Shown here one piece after another: positions 53,950 through 63,570 of a DNA stretch of 64,000 nucleotides (position 1 is its first letter; every line of letters begins with the position of its first letter). Under the pieces are notes generated by a model that searched no databases, had not been told where the DNA came from, and saw only the letters and a list, made by a program, of their open reading frames with translations. A program made the translations under genes and the position numbers. This stretch comes from Nocardia flavorosea NBRC 108225 (GTDB taxonomy: Bacteria > Actinomycetota > Actinomycetes > Mycobacteriales > Mycobacteriaceae). The stretch is from positions 89,551 through 153,550 of the forward strand of contig NZ_BDCG01000001.1 in the NCBI RefSeq assembly GCF_001613385.1, given 5' to 3'.

Positions 53950-56297
53950 GCATCGCAGACGACAACCGGCCCGATCTGGAGATCATCCGGGACGCGCAGG
54001 GCATCCCGCATATCACCGCGGACTCCGCCGAGGGCGCACTCTTCGGCCAGGGATATGCGTGCGGTGTCGACCGCGCCTGGCAGATCGAATTCCTGCGGTT
54101 GCGTGCCGAAGGGCGCACCGCGGAGGTTTTCGGTGCGGACACCGTTGAATGGGACGCATTCGCCCGCCGTGCCGGAATGGACCGCGCCGCCCGCCGGATC
54201 TACCGGGCCTCTTCGGCGCGCACCCGATCCCTGCTCGCTGCCTATACCGATGGCGTCAACAGCACTCTCGAGGCGGCCGATTCTCCTGAGCTGACCGAAC
54301 TCGCACACCGTCCGGCATCGTGGCAGCCGTGGACGCCGATCGCGGTGTTCCTCATGCACCACATCCTGTTCGGCCGTTTTCTCACGAAACTGTGGCGGTT
54401 GCATGCGGTGCGCGCACTCGGCCGTGACGCGCTGACCCTGTTCGATTGCGAGGGCGTGGATCCGGCGGGAGACACGGTGCCCGAGTATCCGGACGACGCA
54501 TTCCTCACCGAACTGCTCGCGATATTCCCCGCGGGCTCCGAACAGAGCGCCTCGGCAATCCCGTTGTTCGGTGATGCCCTGTCCGGTAGCAATGCCTGGG
54601 GCGTCGCGGGTGCACGCACCGCGACCGGTGCACCGTTGATCGCAGGCGACCCGCACCGGTTCCTGGAACTCCCCGGCATCTACCAGCAGTTCCATCTGGC
54701 GGCACCGGAATTCGATGTTGTCGGCTTCGCCTTCGCCGGGGTACCCGGTACGCCGCATTTCGCCCACGCGGGCACTGTGGCCTGGGGCATCACCAACGGG
54801 ATGGCCGACTACCAGGACCTGTACATCGAACGGCTCACCCGGGGCGGTGCCGGCGTGCTCGCGGACACCGCCACCGGCTGTCGCCCGGCCGAGAGCAGAA
54901 CCGAGCGGATTCTCGTACGCGACGGCGAACCGCTCGAGCTCGAGATCATCACCACGGGGAACGGCGGCGTCGTATTCGGCGGTCCGGACGCATCGTTCGC
55001 AGTGAGCCTGCGCACCCCCATGCTCACCGATCCCGGGATGACCTTCGACGCCGCACTGGATGTGCTGTTCGCCGAAACCACCGGCGATGTGGAACAAGCC
55101 CTGGCCCAATGGGTCGAGCCCGTCAACCGGATCGTCATCGCCGACGCGACCGGGCGGCTCATCCACCACGTCACCGGGAAGTTTCCACGGCGGGCCCCGG
55201 AGAACTACTGGCTGCCGGTGCCCGGCTGGGACGAGCGCTACCAGTGGCACGGGTACGTCACCGAGTCGGTACGCGACGAGCAGTTCGATGCGGGTGTGCC
55301 CGCGTATTCGGTGATCGCCAACCAGCGCATCCCGGAAACGGCTTCGTTGCAACCCACCACCACCGAGACCGTGCCACCCCATCGAGCCGACCGCATCGAT
55401 GCGCTTCTCGCGGACACACCGGCCATGACGGTGGCCGACTGCGAAGGTATCCATGCCGACGTGCACAACGGTGCGGCCGACGCAGTGTTGCGCCTGCTAC
55501 CGCCGCTGACCGGGTTGAGCCCGGGCGCCGACCGGCTACGTGGCCGGTTGCTGGGCTGGGACCGCCGTATGCACGCCGGCAGTACCGACGCCTACCTGTT
55601 CGCCGAAGTACGAGCTCATCTGGTCCGGGCGGTCGCCGCCGACCCGGCGCTGTCCGGGCTCGCCGCACCGCACGGGTACGGCGCCACCTTCACCCCGTGG
55701 TTCGTGGTGCAGACCCGGATTGCGGCCGCACTGGAATCGGTGGTCGCCGGTGCCGCGGCGCTGGGCGTGGATATCACCCGGCTGGTCATCGGCGCACTCG
55801 ACGCCGTCGCGGAAGCTGCCGACGCCGACGGGCAGCTTCCGGCCTGGGGGAGTGTGCATGTACTCGCTCCGATCCACGGATGGGACCTGGTCGGCGCGAC
55901 ACCGAAGCACCCCGAGGTCGCACGGCAGCTCCGCCCGCAACCACAACCGCTGGGTGGGGATGCCGAGTGCGTCATGGCCAACGGCAGTGCAGTGGGCTTC
56001 TCGCACGCCTGCGGTGTCGGATCGGCCGCTCGCTATGCGTGGAACCTGGCCGACCGTGACGCGAGCCGGTGGATCGTGCCGCTGGGCGCGAGCGGCGATC
56101 CACGTTCCCCCTGGTTCGAGGATCAGGCGCCGCTCTGGGCACAGGGCGAGCTGATCGACATCGTCAGCGACTGGACGACGCTGCGGGAAACCGCGGCGCG
56201 GCGCGACGAATTCACCCGGATCGCCGGGACGTTGCGGCTCGCGCTGTCCGCGGCGGCTGAGCAGTCCCCGATCGGCCCGAAGCAGGAAGAAATATGA
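53946..56297 (+). CDS. penicillin-acylase-family Ntn hydrolase in the siderophore operon
   Basis: This 783-residue protein of the N-terminal-nucleophile penicillin acylase family starts with a GTG overlapping the NIS synthetase stop. The predicted self-cleavage site is GSNAWGVAG with Ser215 as the new N-terminal nucleophile. [17 protein letters not shown] with [15 protein letters not shown], and the C-terminal [16 protein letters not shown] match conserved parts of the beta chain. Unlike PvdQ and most relatives there is no signal peptide: the N-terminus is [16 protein letters not shown]. It should therefore act in the cytoplasm, either removing or transferring an acyl group. By analogy with PvdQ it may process an acylated precursor. 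The link to this operon is strong, the reaction is unknown. Confidence 0.8.
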   Translation: MSIADDNRPDLEIIRDAQGIPHITADSAEGALFGQGYACGVDRAWQIEFLRLRAEGRTAEVFGADTVEWDAFARRAGMDRAARRIYRASSARTRSLLAAYTDGVNSTLEAADSPELTELAHRPASWQPWTPIAVFLMHHILFGRFLTKLWRLHAVRALGRDALTLFDCEGVDPAGDTVPEYPDDAFLTELLAIFPAGSEQSASAIPLFGDALSGSNAWGVAGARTATGAPLIAGDPHRFLELPGIYQQFHLAAPEFDVVGFAFAGVPGTPHFAHAGTVAWGITNGMADYQDLYIERLTRGGAGVLADTATGCRPAESRTERILVRDGEPLELEIITTGNGGVVFGGPDASFAVSLRTPMLTDPGMTFDAALDVLFAETTGDVEQALAQWVEPVNRIVIADATGRLIHHVTGKFPRRAPENYWLPVPGWDERYQWHGYVTESVRDEQFDAGVPAYSVIANQRIPETASLQPTTTETVPPHRADRIDALLADTPAMTVADCEGIHADVHNGAADAVLRLLPPLTGLSPGADRLRGRLLGWDRRMHAGSTDAYLFAEVRAHLVRAVAADPALSGLAAPHGYGATFTPWFVVQTRIAAALESVVAGAAALGVDITRLVIGALDAVAEAADADGQLPAWGSVHVLAPIHGWDLVGATPKHPEVARQLRPQPQPLGGDAECVMANGSAVGFSHACGVGSAARYAWNLADRDASRWIVPLGASGDPRSPWFEDQAPLWAQGELIDIVSDWTTLRETAARRDEFTRIAGTLRLALSAAAEQSPIGPKQEEI

Positions 56298-57766
56298 CAA
56301 ACCTACTGACCGACGCGCGACTGGAGGTCCTGCGCCGGCGCCTTGCGGTCGCCGGCGCAGGCGCCGGCCCGGCGGCGGATCCCCCCACCGCCGAGACGGT
56401 GTCCACCGCCGGTCTCGCCGTCGCCGAACGCCGGATGTGGAAGATCTACCAGCTCGACCCGGACTCGATATCCCACAACATCGGCCTGATCCTGGACTTC
56501 ACCGGTTCCCATACGATCGGCTCGGTGATCGCCGCGTTCGAGGTCATGGTGCGTAATGCGGCGGTGCTCAGCTCGGTGATCGTCACCGGGGCGGCGGGCG
56601 ATCCACGCCGGGAGGCCATCGAGCACACCGGCCGTTGGGTCGAGCCCGGCGTCGTCTGGGAGTGGGGCACCCTGTCGGCGCACGGCGCACTGACAGCTAC
56701 CGGCGAACCGGTCGGCCGCGAGCAGATCCGGGCGGCGGCCCAGGCATTGGCGCAGGCACCGTTCGACCTCACCCGGGAGCCGCCGTTACGGGCGCGGATC
56801 TTCGCGGATGCCCGCGGTGCGGTCACGGTGACGCTGGTCGTCCATCACCTGGCTGTGGACGACACCTCCTGGCCGTTGCTGCTGGGTACGCTGGTCTCCG
56901 GTTCCTGGCCTGCCGTCATCGGCCGGCCCGCCCGCCCTGCGACGGTCGTGAGCCCCGAGGGAATCGATCGGGCACTGCGGCACGCCCAGGACACCTGGGC
57001 GGCCACCGACGTCCGGTACCCGCTGTCGGGTGAGCTGCCCGGCGACAGCGCCGAGCAGAGCTGGCTCGCTCCGCTCGCCGAGGGCGCCGGTATCCGCCTC
57101 CGAACACCGATCGAGCCCGCCGGCATCGGGGCGTTGGACGGTGTCGCCCGCGAAGTCGGCGCCACCCTCAACGCACTTCTCATCGGAGTATGCGCCGTGA
57201 GCGTGTACGCACTCACCGGCGCCGCCGACCACGTCCTGCTGGTGCCCGCCGACAACCGTGATCCCGATGACGGCCCCGACCGGGTCGGCTACAGCGGCAA
57301 TATCGTCCCGATGCGTTTCCGCTTCGACCCGGCAGCGAACGTGCATGATTCATTGCGCGCGGCGGTTTCGGTGGTGTACCGGGCGATGGAGTTCGCCACT
57401 GTCGACTACGGCACCGTGCTCACCGCCCTGCGCACCGCGGGCGGACGCTTCCCCGTTGCCGAGATCATGGCGTCCGTGCGGAACGCGCCGCTGCGAGGCA
57501 TCCCGGTATCGGATCGCGGCCCGGTGAACTACGAATCCGTATTTCACGGCGTCGGCAACTATCCGCTGACGCTGGCCTTCGAACGCGGCGCCGACGAACG
57601 CGTCCACCTGGAGGTCGATTATCAGCCGGATGCCGTCGGCGCCGATCTCGCCCGCACTGCGGGCGCTGTCGTGTCCGCAGTAGTTGCGGCCGTGCCACGT
57701 GCATTGGACCGCCCCCTGAACGAACTCGTTCGGACCGTCCGCGAATCCACCGCCGCAAGCACCTAG
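56294..57766 (+). CDS. free-standing condensation-domain protein
   Basis: This 490-residue protein contains an N-terminal segment ([14 protein letters not shown]) like those leading into condensation domains, and the fold's active site [10 protein letters not shown] (His184-Asp189; the usual HHxxxDG is HHxxxDD here). C-terminal motifs [12 protein letters not shown] and NYPLTLAFE complete the fold. No carrier or adenylation domain is attached. A stand-alone domain of this kind can release a carrier-bound acyl group onto a free amine, as VibH does with norspermidine. Here it could pass the salicyl-oxazoline from the NRPS to a diamine derivative. ATGA overlap with the acylase gene. Confidence 0.82.
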   Translation: MTNLLTDARLEVLRRRLAVAGAGAGPAADPPTAETVSTAGLAVAERRMWKIYQLDPDSISHNIGLILDFTGSHTIGSVIAAFEVMVRNAAVLSSVIVTGAAGDPRREAIEHTGRWVEPGVVWEWGTLSAHGALTATGEPVGREQIRAAAQALAQAPFDLTREPPLRARIFADARGAVTVTLVVHHLAVDDTSWPLLLGTLVSGSWPAVIGRPARPATVVSPEGIDRALRHAQDTWAATDVRYPLSGELPGDSAEQSWLAPLAEGAGIRLRTPIEPAGIGALDGVAREVGATLNALLIGVCAVSVYALTGAADHVLLVPADNRDPDDGPDRVGYSGNIVPMRFRFDPAANVHDSLRAAVSVVYRAMEFATVDYGTVLTALRTAGGRFPVAEIMASVRNAPLRGIPVSDRGPVNYESVFHGVGNYPLTLAFERGADERVHLEVDYQPDAVGADLARTAGAVVSAVVAAVPRALDRPLNELVRTVRESTAAST

Positions 57767-57858
57767 ATCACGCAGTCGAAAACTGCTTCGCCGCGCCGCG
57801 TGGGGACGGACGGAAAACGAACGCAGTTGCTATCCATATCCGAGTCGATGGGCTACCC

Positions 57859-59400
57859 GTGTCAGAGAAAATCGCATTCCCACGAAGACAGAGATCCAAG
57901 TTCGCCACGCCGGGAGATGGGTGGACGGCAATCGGCCACGGCCTCGCGCAACTGGCCGGGCCGGTCGAATCCCGGCATCACGGCGCACCACTGCCCTGGG
58001 GAGATCCCGCCGCCGTGCTCCACGCCGTGGCCGAGCAGCTGGGCCCGGAGCAGGTTCCGGACCACGGGGCGGGAGAGGACGCGGCGCTGAACCGGGTGGC
58101 CGAACTGATCGCCGCCTACGGCCTGGACCTCACCCACCGGCATGCGGCGGCACACCTGCAGCCGCCCTCGCTACGGGTGGCGGTGATCGCCGATGCGCTC
58201 GCCGGTGCCACCAACGCATCGCTGGATACCTACGATTCGGGACCGGCAACCCTGGCCATCGAGAAATGGACCATCAGCGCACTTGCCAAGCTGGCCGGAT
58301 TCACCGAAAGGTCCGGTGGTGTCTTCGGCCCCGGTGGCTCCTACTCGAATCTGCTCGCGCTGCTGATCGCTCGTGACTACAGCGCCGCCCGGCTCGGTAT
58401 CGATACCCGCAGCAACGGGGTGAGCGGCCTGCCCCGCCCGGTGGTGCTGTGTTCGCAGATCGCGCATTTCTCCGTCCACCGCGCGTGCGCGGCACTCGGT
58501 CTCGGGGAGAGCGCAGCGATCGGCGTTCCGGTCGATTCCGCGCACCGGATGATCCCGGAGGCCCTCGACGAGTTGCTCACCGGACTCGCCGAGAGCCACA
58601 GCCCGGTCGCGATCGTGGCCACCGCAGGTACCACCGACTTCGGCTCCGTGGATCCGTTGCCCGAGATCGCCCGCATCGCGGCGCGCCACGACGTCTGGAT
58701 GCACGTCGATGCCGCATACGGTTTCGGCACACTGTTCTCCGATAAGCTCGCCGGGCTGCTCACCGGCCTCGAACGGGCCGACTCGGTGACACTGGACCTG
58801 CACAAGGTCGGCTGGCAGCCCGCCGCCGCCAGCGTGCTGCTGCTGGCCGATCAGCAGCGATTCTCCTCGTTGAACCGGTCGGTGGCCTACCTCAACCCGG
58901 ACGACGATATCGAGGCCGGTTTCGGCGGCCTGCTCGGCCAGACCTTGCAGACCACTCGCCGCCCCGATGTGCTCAAGGTTCTGGCGACCTTTCTCGCCTA
59001 CGGCCGCACCGGGTTGGGCGAGATGCTCGATACCTGCCACGACCTCGCCCGCCATGCCGAGCGCCGTATCGTCACCGAGCCGCAGCTCGAACTCGTCGCG
59101 CCGGTCACCATGACCACGGTCGTGTTCCGCTACCGCTGCGAGGATCTGGACCTCGACCAGGTGAACGGGGAACTGCGCCGGCGACTGATCAGCACCGGTA
59201 AGGCGCTGATCGGCCGCACCCAGGTATGCGTCCACGGCGCGGGCGAGCCCCGGACCTGTGTGAAGCTCACCCTGCTCAACCCGGAAACCACCGAGCGGGA
59301 TATCGATGTCTTGTTCGACGAACTCCTGCGTATCGGGCTGGAAGTCGAATCCGAAGGTCTGCGTCGCGAGCACGGCGAGATGGTGAAGATCCATGAGTGA
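57859..59400 (+). CDS. PLP-dependent diamine-forming decarboxylase (DesA-like)
   Basis: This 513-residue group II PLP decarboxylase has HRHAAAHLQPPSLRVAVIAD, GVFGPGGSYSNLLALLIARD, the cofactor Asp in HVDAAYGFGT (Asp284), and the Schiff-base lysine in LDLHKVGWQP (Lys316). The DLHKVGWQP context matches DesA-type lysine decarboxylases, so cadaverine is the best guess; ornithine or diaminobutyrate cannot be excluded. It would supply the diamine backbone of the hydroxamates. The start is GTG 57859, 92 bases after the condensation gene, without a strong ribosome-binding site; a small hairpin (GCAGT/ACTGC) lies in the gap. It overlaps the monooxygenase gene by eight bases. Confidence 0.85.
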   Translation: MSEKIAFPRRQRSKFATPGDGWTAIGHGLAQLAGPVESRHHGAPLPWGDPAAVLHAVAEQLGPEQVPDHGAGEDAALNRVAELIAAYGLDLTHRHAAAHLQPPSLRVAVIADALAGATNASLDTYDSGPATLAIEKWTISALAKLAGFTERSGGVFGPGGSYSNLLALLIARDYSAARLGIDTRSNGVSGLPRPVVLCSQIAHFSVHRACAALGLGESAAIGVPVDSAHRMIPEALDELLTGLAESHSPVAIVATAGTTDFGSVDPLPEIARIAARHDVWMHVDAAYGFGTLFSDKLAGLLTGLERADSVTLDLHKVGWQPAAASVLLLADQQRFSSLNRSVAYLNPDDDIEAGFGGLLGQTLQTTRRPDVLKVLATFLAYGRTGLGEMLDTCHDLARHAERRIVTEPQLELVAPVTMTTVVFRYRCEDLDLDQVNGELRRRLISTGKALIGRTQVCVHGAGEPRTCVKLTLLNPETTERDIDVLFDELLRIGLEVESEGLRREHGEMVKIHE

Positions 59401-60706
59401 CATACGGACAGTCGACGTACTGGGTATCGGCTGCGGGCCGTTCAACCTGTCGTTGGCGGCCATGGCCTCGACGGTCGACGGCCTCGACCTCCTCGTGGTG
59501 GACTCCGCCGAGGAATTCCGCTGGCATCCCGGCCTCCTGTTCGACGAGGCGAAACTGCAGGTCAGTTTCCTGTCCGATCTGGTCTCCCTGGTCGACCCGA
59601 CGCACCCGCTGTCGTTCCTGGCCTATCTGGCCGACGTGGACCGCCTGTACCCGTTCCTGGTTCGTGAGGATTGGTTCCCGACGCGACGCGAGTACGAGGC
59701 GTACCTGCTGTGGGCAGTCGGAAGGCTGGATTCGCTGCGGTTCGGCATCACCGTCGACGCGGTGCGCTGGGACGGCGAGCGAGGGCATTTCGAGGTGTCG
59801 ATGTCCGGGCCCGGCACCACCTCGATGGTGTACGCGGAGCATGTGGTGGTCGGCGTAGGTACCGAACCGTCCATCCCGCAGACGCTTGCGAACGGCTCTT
59901 CCGCACTGGTACACAGCGCGCAATACCTGTACCGCCGCGACACCGCCCATCGCGCGGAGGCCGTCACCGTGATCGGCTCCGGCCAGTCCGGTGCCGAGAT
60001 CGTCGTCGACCTGCTGGAAGAGAATTTTCGCGGTGGTCCGGCTGTGCGCTGGTGGACACGGACCCCGTGGTTCGCGCCACTGGATTTCACCAAGCTGTCC
60101 TTGGAAATGACCACACCGGCGTACATGGACTACTTCCACAGCCTGCCGGAGGCCACCCGCGACCGAGTGCGGGCCGGGCACTGGCAGTTCCACAAGGGCA
60201 TCTCCACCGATACCTTGGAACGCCTGCACGATCTGCTCTACCGGCGTCAGTTGCTGGAGAAGCCACAACCGGTGGAGCTGCGCAACGGTGTCACGGTCGA
60301 GGGACTCGATACGCTGCCCGACGGCCGCCTCCGAGTCCGGGGCGAGCACCGGGACACCGGAACGAAGATCGCACACACCACCGACCTGGTTATCGCGGCG
60401 ACCGGTTACCGGCCCCGGAGGACCGACTTCCTCGGACCCGTGGAAGAGCACCTGCGGCGTGATTCGCGCGGTCGTCTGGTGATCGAGAACAACCATGCGG
60501 TGAGCGCCGGCGACGCGCTGCGGGGCCGGCTGTTCGTGGCCAATGCCGACGAACACAGTCACGGTGTCTCCGCGCCGAACCTGGACATCGGTGCTGTGCG
60601 CAACGCCAAGATCCTCAACACCGTGACCGGGCGCGAGGTCTATCGCATTCCGCGGAATACCGCGTTCACCAGCTTCGGGGTCACCGGCGAGGAGGGGTCC
60701 GAATAG
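59393..60706 (+). CDS. diamine/lysine N-monooxygenase (DesB/IucD/MbtG family)
   Basis: This 437-residue flavin N-hydroxylase has the FAD motif [12 protein letters not shown] (Gly11-Asn18), [23 protein letters not shown] for the substrate/FAD region, the NADPH motif GSGQSGAE (from Gly195), and ATGYRP near the C-terminal end. It uses NADPH and oxygen to hydroxylate the terminal amine of a diamine or lysine. Coupled to the decarboxylase by an eight-base overlap, its substrate is likely cadaverine. The N-hydroxy amine is then acylated to a hydroxamate, which binds iron. Confidence 0.88.
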   Translation: MSDIRTVDVLGIGCGPFNLSLAAMASTVDGLDLLVVDSAEEFRWHPGLLFDEAKLQVSFLSDLVSLVDPTHPLSFLAYLADVDRLYPFLVREDWFPTRREYEAYLLWAVGRLDSLRFGITVDAVRWDGERGHFEVSMSGPGTTSMVYAEHVVVGVGTEPSIPQTLANGSSALVHSAQYLYRRDTAHRAEAVTVIGSGQSGAEIVVDLLEENFRGGPAVRWWTRTPWFAPLDFTKLSLEMTTPAYMDYFHSLPEATRDRVRAGHWQFHKGISTDTLERLHDLLYRRQLLEKPQPVELRNGVTVEGLDTLPDGRLRVRGEHRDTGTKIAHTTDLVIAATGYRPRRTDFLGPVEEHLRRDSRGRLVIENNHAVSAGDALRGRLFVANADEHSHGVSAPNLDIGAVRNAKILNTVTGREVYRIPRNTAFTSFGVTGEEGSE

Positions 60707-60864
60707 TGGGCCGGCACCCGTTACCAGGTATGCCTTGCGCAGTGCGTCCGTGTGCCGGGCCCGTTCGCCGGACGCTCTCCACCAGTGGTGTCTCTCCGTC
60801 CGACCGGAGGAACAACGTCGGCCCCGCAGCCGACGGATCCGAACATTTTCCGAGGAGTTTCTAG

Positions 60865-61113
60865 ATGTCCGACCGAATTCGCGACGTACTGCACAGCATT
60901 CTGGAGGAAGATCTCGACCTGTCGCTCACCGACCTCGACCGGGAGTCACTGCTGGTGGAGGATCTCGGCATCGATTCGGTCGCCTTCGCCATCGGCGTCG
61001 TGGCCATCGAAGAGCGCCTGGGCGTCAAGCTCACCGAGCGGGAGATGGCCGAGGCCGCATCGGTCGGCGATCTGGAGGACCTGATCCGCGCCAAATCCGG
61101 CGCCGCCGCATGA
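60865..61113 (+). CDS. acyl carrier protein (MbtL-like)
   Basis: This 82-residue carrier protein has the phosphopantetheine site [17 protein letters not shown] with Ser38. Length and acidic helices are typical. It starts at ATG after GAGGAG, 158 bases behind the monooxygenase gene, and overlaps the dehydrogenase gene by ATGA. In mycobactin synthesis MbtL carries the fatty acyl chain that MbtM loads, MbtN desaturates and MbtK transfers. The same set (ACP, dehydrogenase, acyl-AMP ligase) occurs here, so the chain of the lipid tail is likely built on this protein. Confidence 0.85.
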   Translation: MSDRIRDVLHSILEEDLDLSLTDLDRESLLVEDLGIDSVAFAIGVVAIEERLGVKLTEREMAEAASVGDLEDLIRAKSGAAA

Positions 61114-62270
61114 CAGTCGCCGCGCCCGCCGACTCGTACTCCGATCTGCTCGCCCGGGCCTTCGACTACCGGGTGGTCCGGTGGACCGAACAGGCCGAAC
61201 AGGTCAACGAGTTCCCGCGCGTCCTGCTCGAACATCTCGGTGCCGAGGGAGTGTTCGCCCGTAAATGGAACGACCGCAAGGTCACCGACCTCTGCGACCA
61301 TTTCGCGCTGGCTCGCGAACTGGGGGCGCTCGGTTCGGCGGCCATCGGCGTCGGCGTCAGCCTGCACGATTCGGCGATCGCCGTGCTGCGCCGATTCGGG
61401 CGGACCGATTTCCTGCGGCAACTCGCCGAGCAGGCGATCGCGGTCGACAAAGTTCTGTGCATCGGGGCGTCCGAGGAATCGGGCGGCTCGGATCTGCAGA
61501 ACGCCCGGACCCGGATCGAGCCGGAGCGCGGCGGCTACCGGGTCGTCGGGCACAAGAAGTTCGTTTCGCTCTCGCCGATTGCCGACTACATGCTCGTCGT
61601 CGGGCGCAGCCTCGGCGACGAACCGGCCCCCGACTCGGGCAATGTCGCGCTGGCCGTGGTGCCGGTATCGCAGGTGCAGGTCGGCGAGCCGTACCGGAAG
61701 CTGGGTGCCGGCCCGCTGGATACCGCCCCGGTGAGCATCGACACCTGGATCCCAGAGGACGCGCTCCTCGCCCGTCCCGGCACGGGTTTGGCGGTGATCA
61801 GCTGGGGCCTGGCCCACGAACGCTACTCGGTAGCCGGTCAGATCGCCGCGTCCTGCGAGCGCATGCTCGGCGTGACCCTGGCCCGGATGTACGACCGCGC
61901 CCAGTTCGGCAAGCGCCTCTACGACCATCAGGCGCTGCGACTCCGCGTCGCCGATCTGCAGTCGCGGGTCGATACCCTGCGCCACGCGCTGGCCGGGGTC
62001 GCCGCCGAGGGACGTATCAATCTGCGTACCGCCGCCTCGCTCAAAGTCACTGCCGCCAATCTGGGCGAAGAAGTGGCCTCGGAGTGCCTGCACATCTGGG
62101 GCGGTATCGGCTACCTCGATACCGGTCTCCCGCTGAACCGCTGGTTCCGGGATATGAAACTGGCGCGCGTCGGGGGCGGTACCGACGAGGTGCTGTGGGA
62201 GTTGGTGGCCGCGGCCATGAAGCCCGACACGGACGGCTATCAGGCTTTACTCGCGAAAGTGGACATGTAA
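61110..62270 (+). CDS. acyl-ACP dehydrogenase (MbtN-like)
   Basis: This 386-residue acyl-CoA dehydrogenase-fold flavoprotein has [19 protein letters not shown] as the flavin strand, [35 protein letters not shown] and the C-terminal [22 protein letters not shown] with [11 protein letters not shown]. Position directly behind the ACP, with an ATGA overlap, matches mbtN, whose product introduces the alpha-beta double bond of the mycobactin acyl chain on MbtL. It overlaps the next gene by one base (TAATG). An unsaturated acyl group on one hydroxamate is the expected outcome. Confidence 0.82.
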   Translation: MTVAAPADSYSDLLARAFDYRVVRWTEQAEQVNEFPRVLLEHLGAEGVFARKWNDRKVTDLCDHFALARELGALGSAAIGVGVSLHDSAIAVLRRFGRTDFLRQLAEQAIAVDKVLCIGASEESGGSDLQNARTRIEPERGGYRVVGHKKFVSLSPIADYMLVVGRSLGDEPAPDSGNVALAVVPVSQVQVGEPYRKLGAGPLDTAPVSIDTWIPEDALLARPGTGLAVISWGLAHERYSVAGQIAASCERMLGVTLARMYDRAQFGKRLYDHQALRLRVADLQSRVDTLRHALAGVAAEGRINLRTAASLKVTAANLGEEVASECLHIWGGIGYLDTGLPLNRWFRDMKLARVGGGTDEVLWELVAAAMKPDTDGYQALLAKVDM

Positions 62271-63526
62271 TGACAGACGCCTCGGTAACGACGCTGACCC
62301 CCTCGGATCACACCTACCTGTACCTGGACACCGAGAGCAGCCCGATGCACTGGGCGATGCTGCTCGAACTGTCCGCCGATGGCGCCCAGGTGAATATCGG
62401 CGATGTGCGCGACCGGGTGCGTGAGCGCAGCGAACTGTTCGAACTGTTCCGGCTCGGCATCGACGGTGGGCGGTGGCGCCGACCTCGCGAAGTGGTGGCC
62501 GAGAAGGTCGATGTGGACCGTCATCTCGCCGCCGCCGAATACGCTGATGCGGCGGAGTTGAGACAGCGGGTCACCGCACTGCTCGAGACGCCGCTGCCTC
62601 GGCCGCAACCGATGTGGCACATCACCCTGTTCACTCCGGCCGGCGACGGCTCCCAATACTTCATGCTGCGCGTGCATCATGCGGTGTCCGACGGTATCGC
62701 GGGCGCCGCATTCGCCGCGCTGCTGGCCGATGGCACGCCCGAGGAACTTGCCGGGTTCGAGCGGTTCGCGACCAGTCCGCGGTTCCGCACGCCCGAGATC
62801 GAGCCAGAAGTGCTGAAGGAGGCAAAGGCCGCCTTCGCCGCACAGCACGCCGCAGGAAAGTCCGGCCGCAACTGGCCGAAACTCACCACATCCGGCCGGC
62901 GCGAATACGCCCTGTACAGTGCGTCCACCCGCGATGTGCGCCGCGCTGCCAAAGCACACGGTGCCTCGGTGCACGAGTTCTTACTCGCCGCCATCGGCCG
63001 CGCGATCAGCATCGCCCCGCCCGGCTCGGAACCCGCCGAAATCATCCGGGTAACGCTACCGGTGACCAACGATCCGCAGTTCCGGCATACCGGCAACGCC
63101 GTGATCGTCACGCCGCTCAACCTGGCCGGTAACGAGACTGATCTCGGCCGGCAGCTCGAGCGGTGCAAATCGGAGCTGGCCATCGTCGAGAAGCGTCGTC
63201 CCGAGCTCGCCTCCGCTGCGCCCGCAAGGGAACCCGGTTTGCCGTGGGTGCTACGGCGGATCACAGGCGGTGCAGCCATGAAGTATATGGGTCCAGATAT
63301 TCACGTCGGCATCAACCCGGGATTCTCGCGAGCACGCTCGGTACTCGGCACGCCGATAGTCGAACTGTCCGCGTTGTCGCCGCTGGTCGGTTATTCGTTC
63401 TCGGTGACCTCGCTGATCCTCGGCAACCGGACATCGTTCGGTGTCGTTGCCGACCCGGTGTCCCTGCCTGAGGGGTACGCCGACACCTTCGTGAAGCACT
63501 TCGGCCAGGTGCTTCGCGAGGCTTGA
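62270..63526 (+). CDS. WS/DGAT-type acyltransferase in the siderophore operon
   Basis: This 418-residue protein opens LTPSDHTYLYLDTESSPMHW, typical of wax-ester synthase/diacylglycerol acyltransferases. The active site is HHAVSDG (His136, His137, Asp141, Gly142). LPVTNDPQ and the C-terminal NPGFSRARSVLGTPIVELSALSPLVGYSFSV (family pattern, shortened here by description) complete it. Family members move an acyl chain from CoA to an alcohol. No such enzyme is part of the standard mycobactin set. Its place between the MbtN-like and MbtM-like genes suggests transfer of the fatty chain from the ACP to an N-hydroxy or hydroxyl group of the siderophore. ATG overlaps the upstream TAA. Confidence 0.8.
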   Translation: MTDASVTTLTPSDHTYLYLDTESSPMHWAMLLELSADGAQVNIGDVRDRVRERSELFELFRLGIDGGRWRRPREVVAEKVDVDRHLAAAEYADAAELRQRVTALLETPLPRPQPMWHITLFTPAGDGSQYFMLRVHHAVSDGIAGAAFAALLADGTPEELAGFERFATSPRFRTPEIEPEVLKEAKAAFAAQHAAGKSGRNWPKLTTSGRREYALYSASTRDVRRAAKAHGASVHEFLLAAIGRAISIAPPGSEPAEIIRVTLPVTNDPQFRHTGNAVIVTPLNLAGNETDLGRQLERCKSELAIVEKRRPELASAAPAREPGLPWVLRRITGGAAMKYMGPDIHVGINPGFSRARSVLGTPIVELSALSPLVGYSFSVTSLILGNRTSFGVVADPVSLPEGYADTFVKHFGQVLREA

Positions 63527-63570
63527 TTCGCACCGGCTGAATCGTCCGGCGGATAGAAATGGAAGTTCTA

